DNA from: Timema cristinae
Lineage: Eukaryota; Arthropoda; Insecta; Phasmatodea; Timematidae
Length of the DNA: 64,000 nucleotides
Assembly: GCA_039000515.1 (NCBI GenBank)
Contig: JBCFYV010000024.1
Location: 40,112,533-40,176,532 of the forward strand
Direction of reading: 5' to 3'
Below, one piece after another: positions 1 through 9,547 of the stretch. The translations under genes were made by a program, and so were the position numbers. Position 1 is the stretch's first letter. Each line of letters opens with the position of its first letter. The notes beneath the pieces were generated by a model, which was not told the DNA's origin, made no database searches, and saw nothing but the letters and a program-made list of their open reading frames with translations.

Positions 1-74
1 ACGGCCACAGTTAGGAGCAAGTCTTCTGCGTGGAGATATTCCTTCAACGTGCTGAGCAAGAGCACGAAGTTATC
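1..74 (-). CDS. GH18 chitinase, coding exon 5 (partial, runs off window)
   Basis: The minus strand reads, after a TTTCAG acceptor at 80-75, DNFVLLLSTLKEYLHAEDL then LLTVAV. This is the helix and next beta strand that follow the active-site strand in GH18 chitinases (family pattern: DNF..LL..L...L....LLT.AV). It joins exon 4 in phase 0, so that PEDK is followed by DNFV. The exon continues past position 1, and the rest of the barrel and any chitin-binding domain lie outside the window. Confidence 0.85.
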
Positions 75-1180
75 CTGAAACATTGAGTATCGTACAGGGC
101 AGATTTATTAGGGGTACGCGAATATAATTTAACAATGGTGGCCTTTTATATCCTCATCTTTATCATAGTTAAAATTGAATCTACTGTGTGCCTTTAAATA
201 AGTCCAGGAGTCTCATCTATTTACAATAAAGTGTCAATACAGACTAATTGGGGATCGACTCAGTCCAGATTATTGATTTGTCCGGAATTTCTAAAATACA
301 GTACCTATACCTATAGGCAAAAATCTAACAACGAAAATGTTTCAATTTTTTTAATGAACAAGGGTTGAGATGGTTTTTTTAGTGGCCATGTTTCTGATAT
401 TGATTCCACTGTGGCTATTTTTATAATATTTTTTGTTTTTGGTAATCCAGATTATCGATAATCCGGACTTTTGACGTCCGAAATATCGATGTCTTACTGT
501 ATTCTCATTTAAGTAAGAATTGTGTAGTTTTTAATGAGCTAAAAGATGTGTATTGATTTTTGTAGCTAGATTTGTAAAATATCTTACTGATTATTCTTAA
601 AGACATAACATAAATATCAAACTTTCTTCCCGAGTTAGGTAATAACATTAGGTCCCCATTTATCTAGACACAGGTATCCGAATGGCCGTTATCTTGATTC
701 ATATTGCATCATTGATTTTCGTTAAATTCGGACAAAATAAACTTTTTATAACTTTTTACTAACTTTTTAGAATTTTATATATGGTATGTAATTGCTTTTA
801 GGAAGTTTGAAGATTCATTTTTATATTGTGTTGACAAAATGTACGTATATAATTTGTTTTATGATGTATCCTAAGTACATACTAGTACAAAGTTTGGACA
901 GTATTAACTTAACCGGGAAAAAGAACTGCTCTTTAACTTATTAAAACTAAAATCTTTTTATTAAAAGCACATTTTCCCTGGACGATGAAGATGAAAATTA
1001 AGATGAGACCAGACTCAACACATTTAAATACAATAGTTATTTTGATTTAAGAACTATTTTCTTCAAGAGTCAGGAGTTTGATACATTGTTCGTGCAGTCA
1101 CCACCACTGCTGCTTGTAATATTATTAAAATTGCGAATAACTCACGTAGGCCTATAAAGAGTTAATATGTTACTATCCAC

Positions 1181-1315
1181 ATAGGAACAGTTCGTCTTTC
1201 AGAAAATTGCATATGGTAAACCGGGAATCAAACCCAGGCCCTCTAGACCAGTAGCCAGGGACGCTGACCACTAGACAAGACCAAGAGGCAGACCTACCAT
1301 AGTACTGTCACTCAA

Positions 1316-1346
<31 letters not shown>

Positions 1347-1590
1347 TATCACTTTATTTACTTCCATCCGAAACTCCTTCAAAACTGAAGAAATCAGTTT
1401 TGAAGGAGTTTCGGATGGAAGTAAATGAAGTGATATTATTATTATTATTATTTATTTGAGTGACAGTACTATGGTAGGTCTGCCTCTTGGTCTGGTCTAG
1501 TGGTCAGCGTCCCTGGCTACTGGTCTAGAGGGCCTGGGTTTGATTCCCGGTTTACCATATGCAATTTTCTTAAAGACAAACTGTTCCTAT
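1181..1590. repeat. 410-bp near-perfect palindrome of a tRNA-like SINE in chitinase intron 4
   Basis: Left arm 1181-1388 and right arm 1394-1590 are near-exact reverse complements around a loop of about 5 bases. Each arm holds an (AAT)n tract, a segment CTCCTTCAAAACTGA, and a tRNA-like head with a box-B-like GGTTTGATTCC. On the plus strand the head reads GGTCTAGTGGTCAGCG and continues as SINE body to about 1735. This looks like a head-to-head inverted duplication of one SINE. It lies inside the intron between exons 1988-1857 and 74-1, so transcripts could form a long hairpin. Confidence 0.85.
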
Positions 1591-1856
1591 GGTCACCATG
1601 GTCTGGGTTTGTTAGGCTTAAGTAAGGCTTAATATTTCTACTGGATTCACACCTTCATAATAACTGTCATCCCATTATATCAATGTGGGTATGACGTGTA
1701 GACAACCTCCAAGGTACACCTTGAGCAACGTTTTGTTTCCACAAAGCGGCTGAAATTCTACAAACACGGTACGGAATTATATACTGCATATCTCACAGTC
1801 ACTTACGCTAAACGTTAAAACAAAAAGGGTAGGGCCTATAACAGTTCTTTTTTCAC

Positions 1857-1988
1857 CTTATCTTCCGGAGCTCCTCCCCTCAAAGTGGGATACTCCCAGT
1901 CCACATCGAGTCCCTGGAAGCCGTATTTCTTGAGGAAAGCCACTGCACTGATCGCAAAATTCTTCCGACCAGTTTCCGTAGAAGCCAT
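1857..1988 (-). CDS. GH18 chitinase, coding exon 4 (active-site strand)
   Basis: The acceptor TTGTATGCAG is followed by 44 codons: [19 protein letters not shown], then [10 protein letters not shown] and [10 protein letters not shown]. The donor is [17 protein letters not shown] is the GH18 catalytic strand, with the two aspartates and the proton-donor glutamate of DxxDxDxE present. The residue before the glycine is Gln (codon CAG), whereas family members normally have Asp or Asn there. The exon joins exon 3 in phase 0 (VTFSK then MAST, as in GGWN...FS.MA of insect chitinases). It would be enzymatically competent as far as visible, subject to the Gln change. Confidence 0.93.
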
Positions 1989-2261
1989 CTGCATACAAAA
2001 TTCCACCAAAGTTAAAAACAACCACACAAATTTGTATATTCTTTGATATTTTATTCATTTAACAATTCAATATATATTTTCGTGCATATTTTGTATTTCA
2101 AAAGCAAACATATTCAGAGAATAAATTAATTTTATTTAAATAAATTCTATTGTAAATATATTACGGCTTTATCTGTTATTTCTGCATATAGGGCTATATT
2201 TTTACTAGCTCAAGGGCAACTTATCCAATATAACTCGTCTAAGCTTAACTATAAAGGTTGC

Positions 2262-2960
2262 ACTATTTAGGAATGGGAACCAACCCAAAGAATAATTTAT
2301 AAAATCAAATCCTATTGGCCAGAAATTATACTATCCAGGAACGAGAACCAACCCAAAGAATAATTTATAAAATCAACCCTATTGGCCAGGAATATGTTAC
2401 TATCCAGGAACGGGAATAAACAACCACCAAAATCAGACGATAATATTATAAAATCAACCCTATTGGCCAGGAATTGTACTATCCAGGAACGGGAATAAAC
2501 CAAAGCAATATATAATAAAATCAACCTATTGGCCAGGAATTGTACTTCCAGGAACGAGAACAACCCAAAGAATATATATATAAAATCAACCCTATTGGCC
2601 AGGAATTGTCTATCCAGGAACGAGAACAACCCAAAGAAATATATATAAAATCAACCTTATTGGCCAGGAATTGTCTATCCAGGAACGGGAATAAACCCAA
2701 AGCAATATATTATAAAATCAACCTTATTGGCCAGGAATTGTACTATCCAGGAACGGGAATAAACCCAAAGCAATATATTATAAAATCAACTTATTGGCCA
2801 GTGAATCAGGACGGGAATAAACCCAAAGCAATATATTATAAAATCAACCTTATTGGCCAGGAATTGTACTATCAGGAACGGGAATAACCCAAATATATAT
2901 AATTATATAATCAACCTATTATTATCACCATGGAGAATTGTACTATCCAGGAATGGGAAA
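2262..2960. repeat. Minisatellite, ~68-77 bp unit, about nine copies (chitinase intron 3)
   Basis: The core phrases TATTGGCCAGGAATTGT, ACTATCCAGGAACGGGAA and TATAAAATCAACC recur roughly every 68-77 bp. Copies differ mostly by small insertions or deletions and GAGAAC/GGGAAT variants. Open frames here are by-products of the repeat and are not called as genes. The array lies wholly inside the intron between exons 3 and 4. Confidence 0.9.
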
Positions 2961-3538
2961 CAATCCAAATAATAATACAAAACCGAATTTAACACCAGAT
3001 ATAATATTATTTGGGCATGGGGCCAAACGCAGGCATAAAGGTATAATATTCTAGAAACCTTCACTGAACATAGAGCCATACTCTTCATCTAAAGCTGACC
3101 CAAAAGAATGTGTAGAGTCAATAGAAAATATTTTGAAATGTTAGACTCTCTGTCCTCTCTCTCACATACACACACACCTTCATTTAGTTCTGTGGTCATT
3201 TATCTCACAATCAAGTAAAGTCCGATTTTCATAGGAAGACCTTTATTTGAAAACTGGAAATTTATGTTGCCATGATGGAGGATTTTTAATTTAAAATTTT
3301 TGTATTTACATTCTTACTTCGTTTGACTAATAGTCTAAATATAAATTAGTAATCCATAAGGAAGTTTTACTGTAAGCTTTTGATAAAATTTTAGATGAAA
3401 CTTATAAATAATAAATCAAATACGTATTTATAGAATGGCAAGTTTTTGTAATTTCATTCAATGTTGATGGTCGAAAGTGGGCTTCCTTATAATAATAAGG
3501 GTTTATAAACAGTTCGTCTATAAAAACCGACAACTCAC

Positions 3539-3639
3539 TTTGGAAAACGTGACGGACCCATGGTTCCATCCGCCAATAGCCAGCAATGTCTTTACGTCAG
3601 GGTTGGTCTTGGCGAGGGCCGAAAACTTGTTGAATGACC
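3539..3639 (-). CDS. GH18 chitinase, coding exon 3 (substrate-binding strand)
   Basis: The acceptor AACATTTCAG leads into SFNKFSALAKTNPDVK, TLLAIGGWNHGSVTFSK, and then donor AAA|GTGAGT. LLAIGGWN is the conserved beta-3 strand (SxGG-type) of GH18 chitinases. Entry phase 1 completes a Gly codon with the last base of exon 2 (GKG|SFNKF), and exit is phase 0. An open frame on the plus strand here is an antisense shadow. Confidence 0.93.
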
Positions 3640-3751
3640 CTGAAATGTTCACAACATTGGACATTCATGCGTTACAATTTAAAATGCAGTATAGTGGGAA
3701 AAACAATTTAAAAAATAAAAACTTTTTTCCTTCTGATTATTAGTTTTTTTT

Positions 3752-3972
3752 TCCGCACAACATCTTACTATTCATTGGACTAATTGCTCTAATGGGTTAG
3801 GAATTATGAAGTTCGAATTCATATCAGGTGTACTCGAATTTTCGTGGAAGGAGAGTGGAAAACCATTTAGGGGAAAACCACTCTCGATACATCCGATTGG
3901 GATTTGAACCATTATCTACCGACCATTGGTAGTTAAGAGTGACGCGTTAAACCATATGACCACCGTGATGGT
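3752..3972 (-). mobile_element. SINE family B copy, minus orientation
   Basis: In reverse it reads a degraded head (GGTGGTCATATGGTTTAACG), a box-B-like GGTTCAAATCC, the A/B-type body (GGTTTTCCACTCT) and the family tail with an eroded AGTAAGATG. It is older and more diverged than the family A copies. Confidence 0.7.
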
Positions 3973-3996
3973 TATTATTAATAGTATTTTAATAGT

Positions 3997-4185
3997 TTCG
4001 GTGGCCGCGTAATCTAGCGCGCTACTCTCGTTTTGGACTAGACTGCCGAAGACGGGAAAGATCGGGGTTTGATCATGATCGAGTGCACTAATAGTGGTTT
4101 TTCATAAATGGTTTTCCACTCTACCTCCAAGCAAATACGGGTCTATTATCTCTGAAATGCCTTACCTAAAAACAAGTGTAATAGG
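3997..4185 (+). mobile_element. SINE family B copy, plus orientation
   Basis: Head CGGTGGCCGCGTAATCTAGC, then ACGGGAAAGATCGGGGTTTG, then the shared body ATGGTTTTCCACTCTACC. The 3' tail is eroded. It lies opposite the previous SINE, 25 bp away. Confidence 0.7.
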
Positions 4186-4321
4186 TGACAAATGTTTACA
4201 AATACAACATATCTTGGATGAGTAATTAAGAGTCTGTTAGACAAATACAATATATAGAAGTTGAGTTTATTCAGATTTAAAGGGTTTTAATAATTACCCG
4301 ACTCGGTGGCGTAGTTGGCTA

Positions 4322-4359
4322 AGGCCCCCCTTACACGATCAATATATTGATTCAATATT
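4322..4359 (+). repeat. Harbinger left terminal inverted repeat
   Basis: It matches the reverse complement of 7314-7351 with about one mismatch, starting AGGCCCCCC and including CGATCAATATATTG. Confidence 0.88.
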
Positions 4360-4577
4360 TAATGTCACTCAATATATTGATGGTGTAAGGGCGATATTGA
4401 AAGGAAAATATTGAATGAAAAATTATTGAACAGAATTAAAAATGTTTGATTTTTATTGAAGACCCGCCAATATATTGAAAGCTTATCTTAACGTGTGAGG
4501 GTTATATTGCGCAATATCATGTCAGTCTGTCTAGAGTGTTCAACAGGTGTGCTTAAAGTTGTTGAAAGTCCGCGAAA

Positions 4578-6616
4578 ATGGAGAAATCAAAATTAACTAA
4601 AAAAGAATTGCTTTTAAAAGAAAAAGAAGAGGAACGAGTTTTTCTTATGAAATGTATAGAGGTAAGTACTCCCATTTTTACATACTACTTTGTGTACGAA
4701 AAAAATTCTACTTGTAGGACCTAGTGCATAGATATATTTTTTAAATTGGACTCCCCATTCCATAATTTGTTAAATAAATTAATAAATTCAAATCACAGAT
4801 ACGGGGTATTTGTGTTTATATAGAGATATTTACCCATATTTTATAATGTTGTTTCAGTTGTACCAATCATTACCTGTCTTGTGGAAAGTGAAGTCAGACG
4901 ATTATATGGACAGGGACAAAAAAGCCCAAGCGTATGAAAAATTGCTTGAACTTTATCACGAAAGATACCCCAAGGCCACGAGGGAAGACCTGGCAAAAAA
5001 ATTAAATTCCCTCCGGACTAACTTCAGGAAGGAGTTGAAGAAAATGAACGATTCTAAAAAATCAGGTGCAGGAGCAGAGGAGGTTTATGAATCGACATTG
5101 TGGTATTTTGACTCGATGAAGTTTCTCATAGACCAAGAAACACCAAGTGATTCTATCAACACCTGTGAGGATGAAAGTGAGGTAGGTTGAAATTTCATTA
5201 GAAAACATCAACTTTAAAAGTTTATTAGGCAAATGTATACATAAACGTTGATTTACATTGAGATTTATCTATTTTTATAGAACTTTATGCTGCCAAGAAA
5301 CTGACCCTTTGCCACTAAAATATTCGCTGTAGCTGTTTCTGATACATTTAACCCAGTCTGTACTGTTTCTGCTTGTGTTACTACTACATAATGAATGTAG
5401 CGCAACACCCTCGTTTCTCCAGGCGCCTGATATTGTGACGCCAGTCTCTTGAAGCTCTATGTCCACGGATCCTCTTGGCATATAGTCATCCATTCGCATC
5501 TTCCGTATGTAGTTATGTAGATAACAGCATGTCAATACGATTCTTCTGACTTTTTTTGGGGAGAGGCTAATAGGTTTTTGAAAAATCCTGAATCTGGCTG
5601 CCATAATTCCAAATGCATTTTCAGAGATGCCTCGAGCTCTACTGCAACGATAGTTAAATATTCGTTGATCATCAGTGAGGTCTCTCCCGGGTAGGGCTTC
5701 ATTAAATTTTCAGTTAATGGGAAGGCATCATCACCAACAAAAACATACGGCAGTTTTACGGGATAGTTGGGCAACTCTTCCATAGCAGGAAGACCAAGGG
5801 TACCTTCAGCCAATTTTTTTCCAAACGTTGTGTAGCCCAATACACCACCGTCAGAAACACGGCCATTTATGCCACAATCAGCCATAATAAATTCGTAATT
5901 GGCATTTAATAAAGCCATTAACACTACGCTGAATGTCCCTTTATAGTTGTAATAAAATGAACCAGACTTGGCAGGCTTAATAATTGTTATGTGTTTGCCG
6001 TCTAAAGTGCCTGTGCAGTGCGGAAAGTTCCATCGCCTTTTGAAGTCTTCTGCTAAAGCCTTCCATTCCTCCGGGCATCCAGGCATCTGAAACAACAAGA
6101 ATTAAACGATATTAATATTTACACTATATGATAGTGATTTCATTTTCCTTTGTAATTTTTTCTTTCGTTGCTTTTTCAGGGTTCTGTTGTGGACTTTTCG
6201 GTTATTCATGACACTGAAAACGCTGTTAGTAGTACCCACGGCCTACAAAGAAAAAGAGGCCTCAGCCAAAAGATCCAGCAGATGAGCTCATTAGATTGGC
6301 CTGCACTCGGCTTCAAGAACCTGTCTCAGCTGAGCTTCAGGTGGCTACCACTTGGGCTACGGAACTCATGAAGATGGCTCCCCAGCAACAACTGTTTGCC
6401 AAAAAATTTATAAACGAAATAATATTTGAGGGGCAAATGGGTACACTTCACCGGGGCTCAGTACTCATAAATGAACCAGCAAGAACTAGCACCCCTCTAT
6501 CGCATGGTTCATATTCGAGTGCTTCTAATTACTCTCAAATGCAAAATTTTGCTTTTTCTGAGAGTGTAGACCAAAATCAGGGCTCGATGGATAATTTATT
6601 TTCTTCATTTCAATAA
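4578..6616 (+). pseudogene. Harbinger MADF/Myb-like accessory protein gene, three exons, frame break in exon 3
   Basis: Exon 1 (4578-4661) encodes MEKSKLTKKELLLKEKEEER... and ends GAG|GTAAGT. Exon 2 (4858-5181, acceptor TTGTTTCAG) encodes a MADF domain: LYQSLPVLWKVKSDDY, KAQAYEKLLELYHERY, LRTNFRKELKK, STLWYFDSMKFL. It ends at a GTAGGT donor. Exon 3 starts at 6180 after TTTTTCAG and encodes SVVDFSVIHDTENAVSS. The C-terminal part (KKKRPQPKDPADELIRLAC, then LMKMAPQQQLFAKKFI) is in a frame shifted by one base, so a 1-bp loss (or 2-bp gain) lies near 6225-6245. Use of a poor AG at 6232 would avoid it. In active Harbingers this protein binds the transposon ends and brings the nuclease into the nucleus. 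Confidence 0.82.
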
Positions 6617-7221
6617 GTCATTTAAATAATTATTTACTTAATATTGTATTTTTTTACCTAATTATTTGTCTTTATTTCAAAAAACCATTATATAAATAAG
6701 TTACTTAATGTTACTAACTAGTTTTATTGTTTTCTTACCTTAATATAATCTATGAGACACAAACAGAGTGCATCACAGGTTTCTTCAACTATTTCACTGA
6801 TAGTTGTTGCAGCAATGTACGACGAAAACTTCAAGTCTTCGAAGCTGTTCCCTGTTGCTAGATATCGCAGAGTGACGGCTAACCTCTCATCCGGTGAAAT
6901 GGCTTTTCTCATCACCGTATCTTCCTTTTTTATTAATGGCGAAATCAGCGTCACTAACTCGTGAAACAATGCTTCATCCATTCGTAAAAAATTTCTATAG
7001 TCTTCCGGCTCTTTAGTGAGTTCTCGAATCAGATCCTGATGTCCATGAGTGGAACGTCTTCTCAACCAATTCTTGGTCCATACTATTCGCTGTCTCTTTT
7101 TTTTACTCTTGTTCTTTAATGCTGTAGACAAGGCAATTAATAAACTACTGGATTCAGCATCATTGAAAAGGGACATGCTGGGCGCGTTTAAAGTACCGGT
7201 AGCTTCTCTATTTGGAGACAT
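5275..7221 (-). pseudogene. Harbinger (HARBI1-like) DDE transposase gene, one frameshift
   Basis: Exon 1 (7221 to about 6739) encodes the N-terminus [11 protein letters not shown] and a helical region: FRMDEALFHELV is recognisable as FLRMDEALFHELVTLI, followed by RLAVTLRYLATGNSF. It ends in DYIK at AAG|GTAAGA. Exon 2 starts at 6087 after TTGTTTCAG with MPGCPEEWKALAEDF. The nuclease core follows: HCTGTLDGKHI (first Asp), FVGDDAFPL (second Asp), and SENAFGIMAARFRIF (Glu). C-terminal text includes RRIVLTCCYLHNYIRK. The reading frame slips at a CCCGGG near 5687-5692, between the second Asp and the catalytic Glu; one missing base would explain it. The length (about 425 codons) is normal for the family. 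Confidence 0.9.
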
Positions 7222-7313
7222 CCTCCTTCAAAGCAAGATTGTGACTGATAATATTGACCAATATTATTGAGCCGTTTGAGGGGGTACCAATTTTTTCAAT
7301 ATATTGAAGCAAT

Positions 7314-7351
7314 AATATTGAAACAATATATTGATCGTGTAAGGGGGGCCT
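7314..7351 (-). repeat. Harbinger right terminal inverted repeat
   Basis: Ends ATCGTGTAAGGGGGGCCT, the mirror of the left end, and is followed directly by the TAA duplication and the rest of the SINE. Confidence 0.88.
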
Positions 7352-7805
7352 TAACGTGCTTGTTGCGTCGGGCTCGACCGCCGAGGACGGGGAGATCGAG
7401 GTTCGAATCTCGGTCGGGTGAACTGAGGGTGGTTTTTTTCCTAAATGGTTTTCCACTCTCCCTCCATGCAAATGCGGGTTCACTTCCTCTATTTCAACCT
7501 TCCCAAATCCTAATCCATTAGCGTAATTAGTACTTAAAGCGTATAACCCGAACGGATAGTAAGACGCGGTGCTAAATATTATATTTTAATAATTACTAAT
7601 TGCATTAAATTTAACAAATACGAATAATATGTTTGAATTAATGCACACTCCATTCACCCTATATTGATACTAACAATTAATATTAAAGTGTGAGGTCGAT
7701 GAATCCTCCTCTGGTACCTCTAATTAGGATTGCTAGAGTAAACTAGGACACTCCGCTCTTCGTAATCGACATCCGACATGGTATGACTTATAAAAGCACC
7801 CTCAC

Positions 7806-7991
7806 CTTTCCCCCAGTTGTCCGAGAGGTCGTTGTATGGGTCCAGCGACTCGATTAGACCCTCGCTGCTGACGCCGGCAAACGCATACACGAGATGGGAG
7901 CACAGCGTGGCGTCGATGTCCGCCACGTTGAAAGTTCCTTCACCCTGGCGGTAGGTCGCCCAACTACCGTAGTAGCAGAACATCACCCTGC
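7806..7991 (-). CDS. GH18 chitinase, coding exon 2 (N-terminal barrel strand)
   Basis: The acceptor TGTTTGCAG is followed by RVMFCYYGSWATYRQGEG, FNVADIDATLCSHLVYAFAG and SLDPYNDLSDNWGKG. The donor is AAAG|GTGAGG. FCYYGSWATYR and CSHLVYAF are the first and second strands of insect GH18 chitinases, with a conserved Cys pair. The overall wording resembles Cht2-type enzymes, but the subgroup is not settled. It enters in phase 2 (GC completes an AGC Ser codon with the final A of exon 1) and leaves in phase 1. Confidence 0.94.
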
Positions 7992-8073
7992 CTGCAAACA
8001 AGCAGTTGCAATCGTCAAATATGCTCCTAAGAAACAAACGATTCAGCTCCTAAACGCGTACAAACATATTCTA

Positions 8074-8293
8074 CAGTAGCCCCATGACTTCTTTGGTGAT
8101 GACTGACAGCTGAAGGCTTTGAAAAGTTACCACACCAAATTATGTATCCCTACGCCGAACCATATGATCTGCAAAAACATGTATTTAGCAGCTGTCACTT
8201 CAGACAGCAAAATTTAGGTACATACCTAAATGTTGACTGTCAGAAGTCAGTTGTGAGCTGTCAGTCGGCACCAAATAAGCCATGGGGCTACTG
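8074..8293 (-). mobile_element. Palindromic TA-flanked MITE (family D), copy 1
   Basis: 220 bp. The ends are CAGTAGCCCCATGACTTC and its reverse complement, flanked by TA on both sides. CAGT ends with a TA target duplication point to a Tc1/mariner (IS630) transposase source. The interior has secondary inverted stretches (GACAGCT, TTTAGGTA). It has no coding capacity. It lies in chitinase intron 1. Confidence 0.85.
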
Positions 8294-9084
8294 TAGCATG
8301 TCTAAACTATCTGTGACATGTTCTAGTATACAATTATGGGGTTCAATATCCTTTACAAAGTACACAAGGATATTGAATCTTTTGTTTTTAATCCTCTACA
8401 CGCTATTGAAGCACATTATTTTGAATGTTTTTAAAATTCACCCTTTTAGTTATGTTTAGATCTGCTGGTGCTGTTGGAGGAACTACCCTGGCGGCTAGTG
8501 AAACTTATAAACAAACTGACACAAATTAAATACAGACTTGTGATATGAATTAGTTTAACCCAAGCTCCTCTTACAGCAGCGTTAGAATTGCAGTGCTATT
8601 AGTCGTTATTGTATTGATGGGTGCAGGTAGATGGGATGGGGTTTGAATCCTTGCCAGGTATACTAAGGAGGGGGGAGGAGATGAATTTCCTATATACTAC
8701 TCTCCTTATACCTTCTCATTAAATCAAGTTTTTAATCCCTCTTCCGATGGAAAGTTACAATTTTATCTGCGCAACATTAGAAATGAAAACACAAAGTTCT
8801 TTTGATTACGTTCATACTGAATCAATCCTTAGAAAAATTCTACACTCATGCTTACCTCCTGAAGACTCTTTTAGCCACTATTATGTAACTGAGCTATATA
8901 TTAATGAGGGGTGGAAGAGAAAGGAACGTTAAGGCTCTTATTTTTATACAAAAAACTTTTAAGCTAAAATATTGCTTCAGTATATTCGCATTTTTTGCCC
9001 TTATCCCGTCTCAGTATCCGTTCACTCTGAACGCATAAATTTATTCCACCAATGAAATAGGAATGGGGAAAAGTAGAATTTTCG

Positions 9085-9250
9085 AGAAAATGTACCTGTA
9101 TGTGCATGGAGGAAGAGTGGGAAAACCATTAAGTAAAAAAAAAACACTCAGGATACCCTCCAGGATTCGAACTCCGATCTATCCGTCGTCGGCAATCCAT
9201 TCCAACACGAGGTGATTCGTTACACAAAGGGACTATCGATGCAGGTTGGA
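9085..9250 (-). mobile_element. SINE family B fragment
   Basis: Reverse strand carries a box-B-like GAGTTCGAATCC and a body with GGTTTTCCCACTC. The tail is missing. Another eroded fragment of the same type is at about 8600-8720 on the plus strand (GGGGTTTGAATCC). Confidence 0.6.
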
Positions 9251-9369
9251 CATAATTTAACTAACTTCTACACACAATAATTTGAACAGTTCTTTAATGT
9301 TTGTGATGAGCATAGTTTAATTTGAACAGAAACTTATTAAATGAAGATAAATAGTCCTGTTTAAGCTCT

Positions 9370-9547
9370 GTTATGCCCATCATATATATTCAAAGAACTG
9401 TTGATATTAATATATGTGGAGAATTAAACTATACTTATCTAGCAAATTACTATTTTATTTGATTCGACCTAACATATGTTTTGTTATAAAAACTGTAAAA
9501 ATATGAACGGACCTTAATTCGCGTTCCTTTTTCTTTCGCCCCACCTT
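9370..9547 (+). repeat. Dispersed repeat family G (ends CCCACCTTAA), copy 1
   Basis: The segment TATAAAAACTGTAAAAAT followed by TTCGCGTTCC and CCCCACCTTAA recurs at 23540-23882, about 23883-24115, 49655-49980 and (inverted) 59985-60120. The best copy (49655-49980) has inverted ends AAGGTGGGATGG, so this is probably a short non-autonomous DNA element. It lies in chitinase intron 1. Confidence 0.6.

Larger units (their letters stand above)
4322..7351. mobile_element. PIF/Harbinger DNA transposon, two genes, 3.03 kb
   Basis: This is a complete element with about 38-bp terminal inverted repeats beginning AGGCCCCCCTTACACGATC, and a TA(A) target duplication in the disrupted SINE. It has the standard two-gene Harbinger layout: a DDE transposase on the minus strand (7221-5275) and a MADF/Myb-like accessory protein on the plus strand (4578-6616). 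The plus gene's intron overlaps the transposase. ATATTG-rich subterminal repeats, including a second GTGTAAGGGC at about 4383, flank the genes. Both genes show an apparent frameshift, so this copy is probably not autonomous unless those are sequence errors. Confidence 0.92.
4297..7577 (+). mobile_element. SINE family A copy split by a Harbinger transposon
   Basis: The SINE 5' end is at 4297-4322 (GGTGGCGTAGTTGGCTAA) and resumes at 7352 with TAACGTGCTTGTTGCG, box B GGTTCGAATCT, the body, and the tail GTAAGACGCGGTGCTAAATA. The break falls at the GGCTAACGC of the A-box region. The TAA is present at both junctions as the target-site duplication. Removing 4322-7351 restores a normal family A SINE. 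Confidence 0.88.

Noticed and set aside
2540..2887. Open frames of 105-115 codons on both strands near 2.3-2.9 kb
   Set aside because: These are products of the minisatellite, with tandem low-information peptides, inside a chitinase intron.
3477..3743. Plus-strand open frame of 88 codons
   Set aside because: It is the antisense shadow of the chitinase exon at 3639-3539. The minus-strand frame carries the conserved GH18 text and splice sites.
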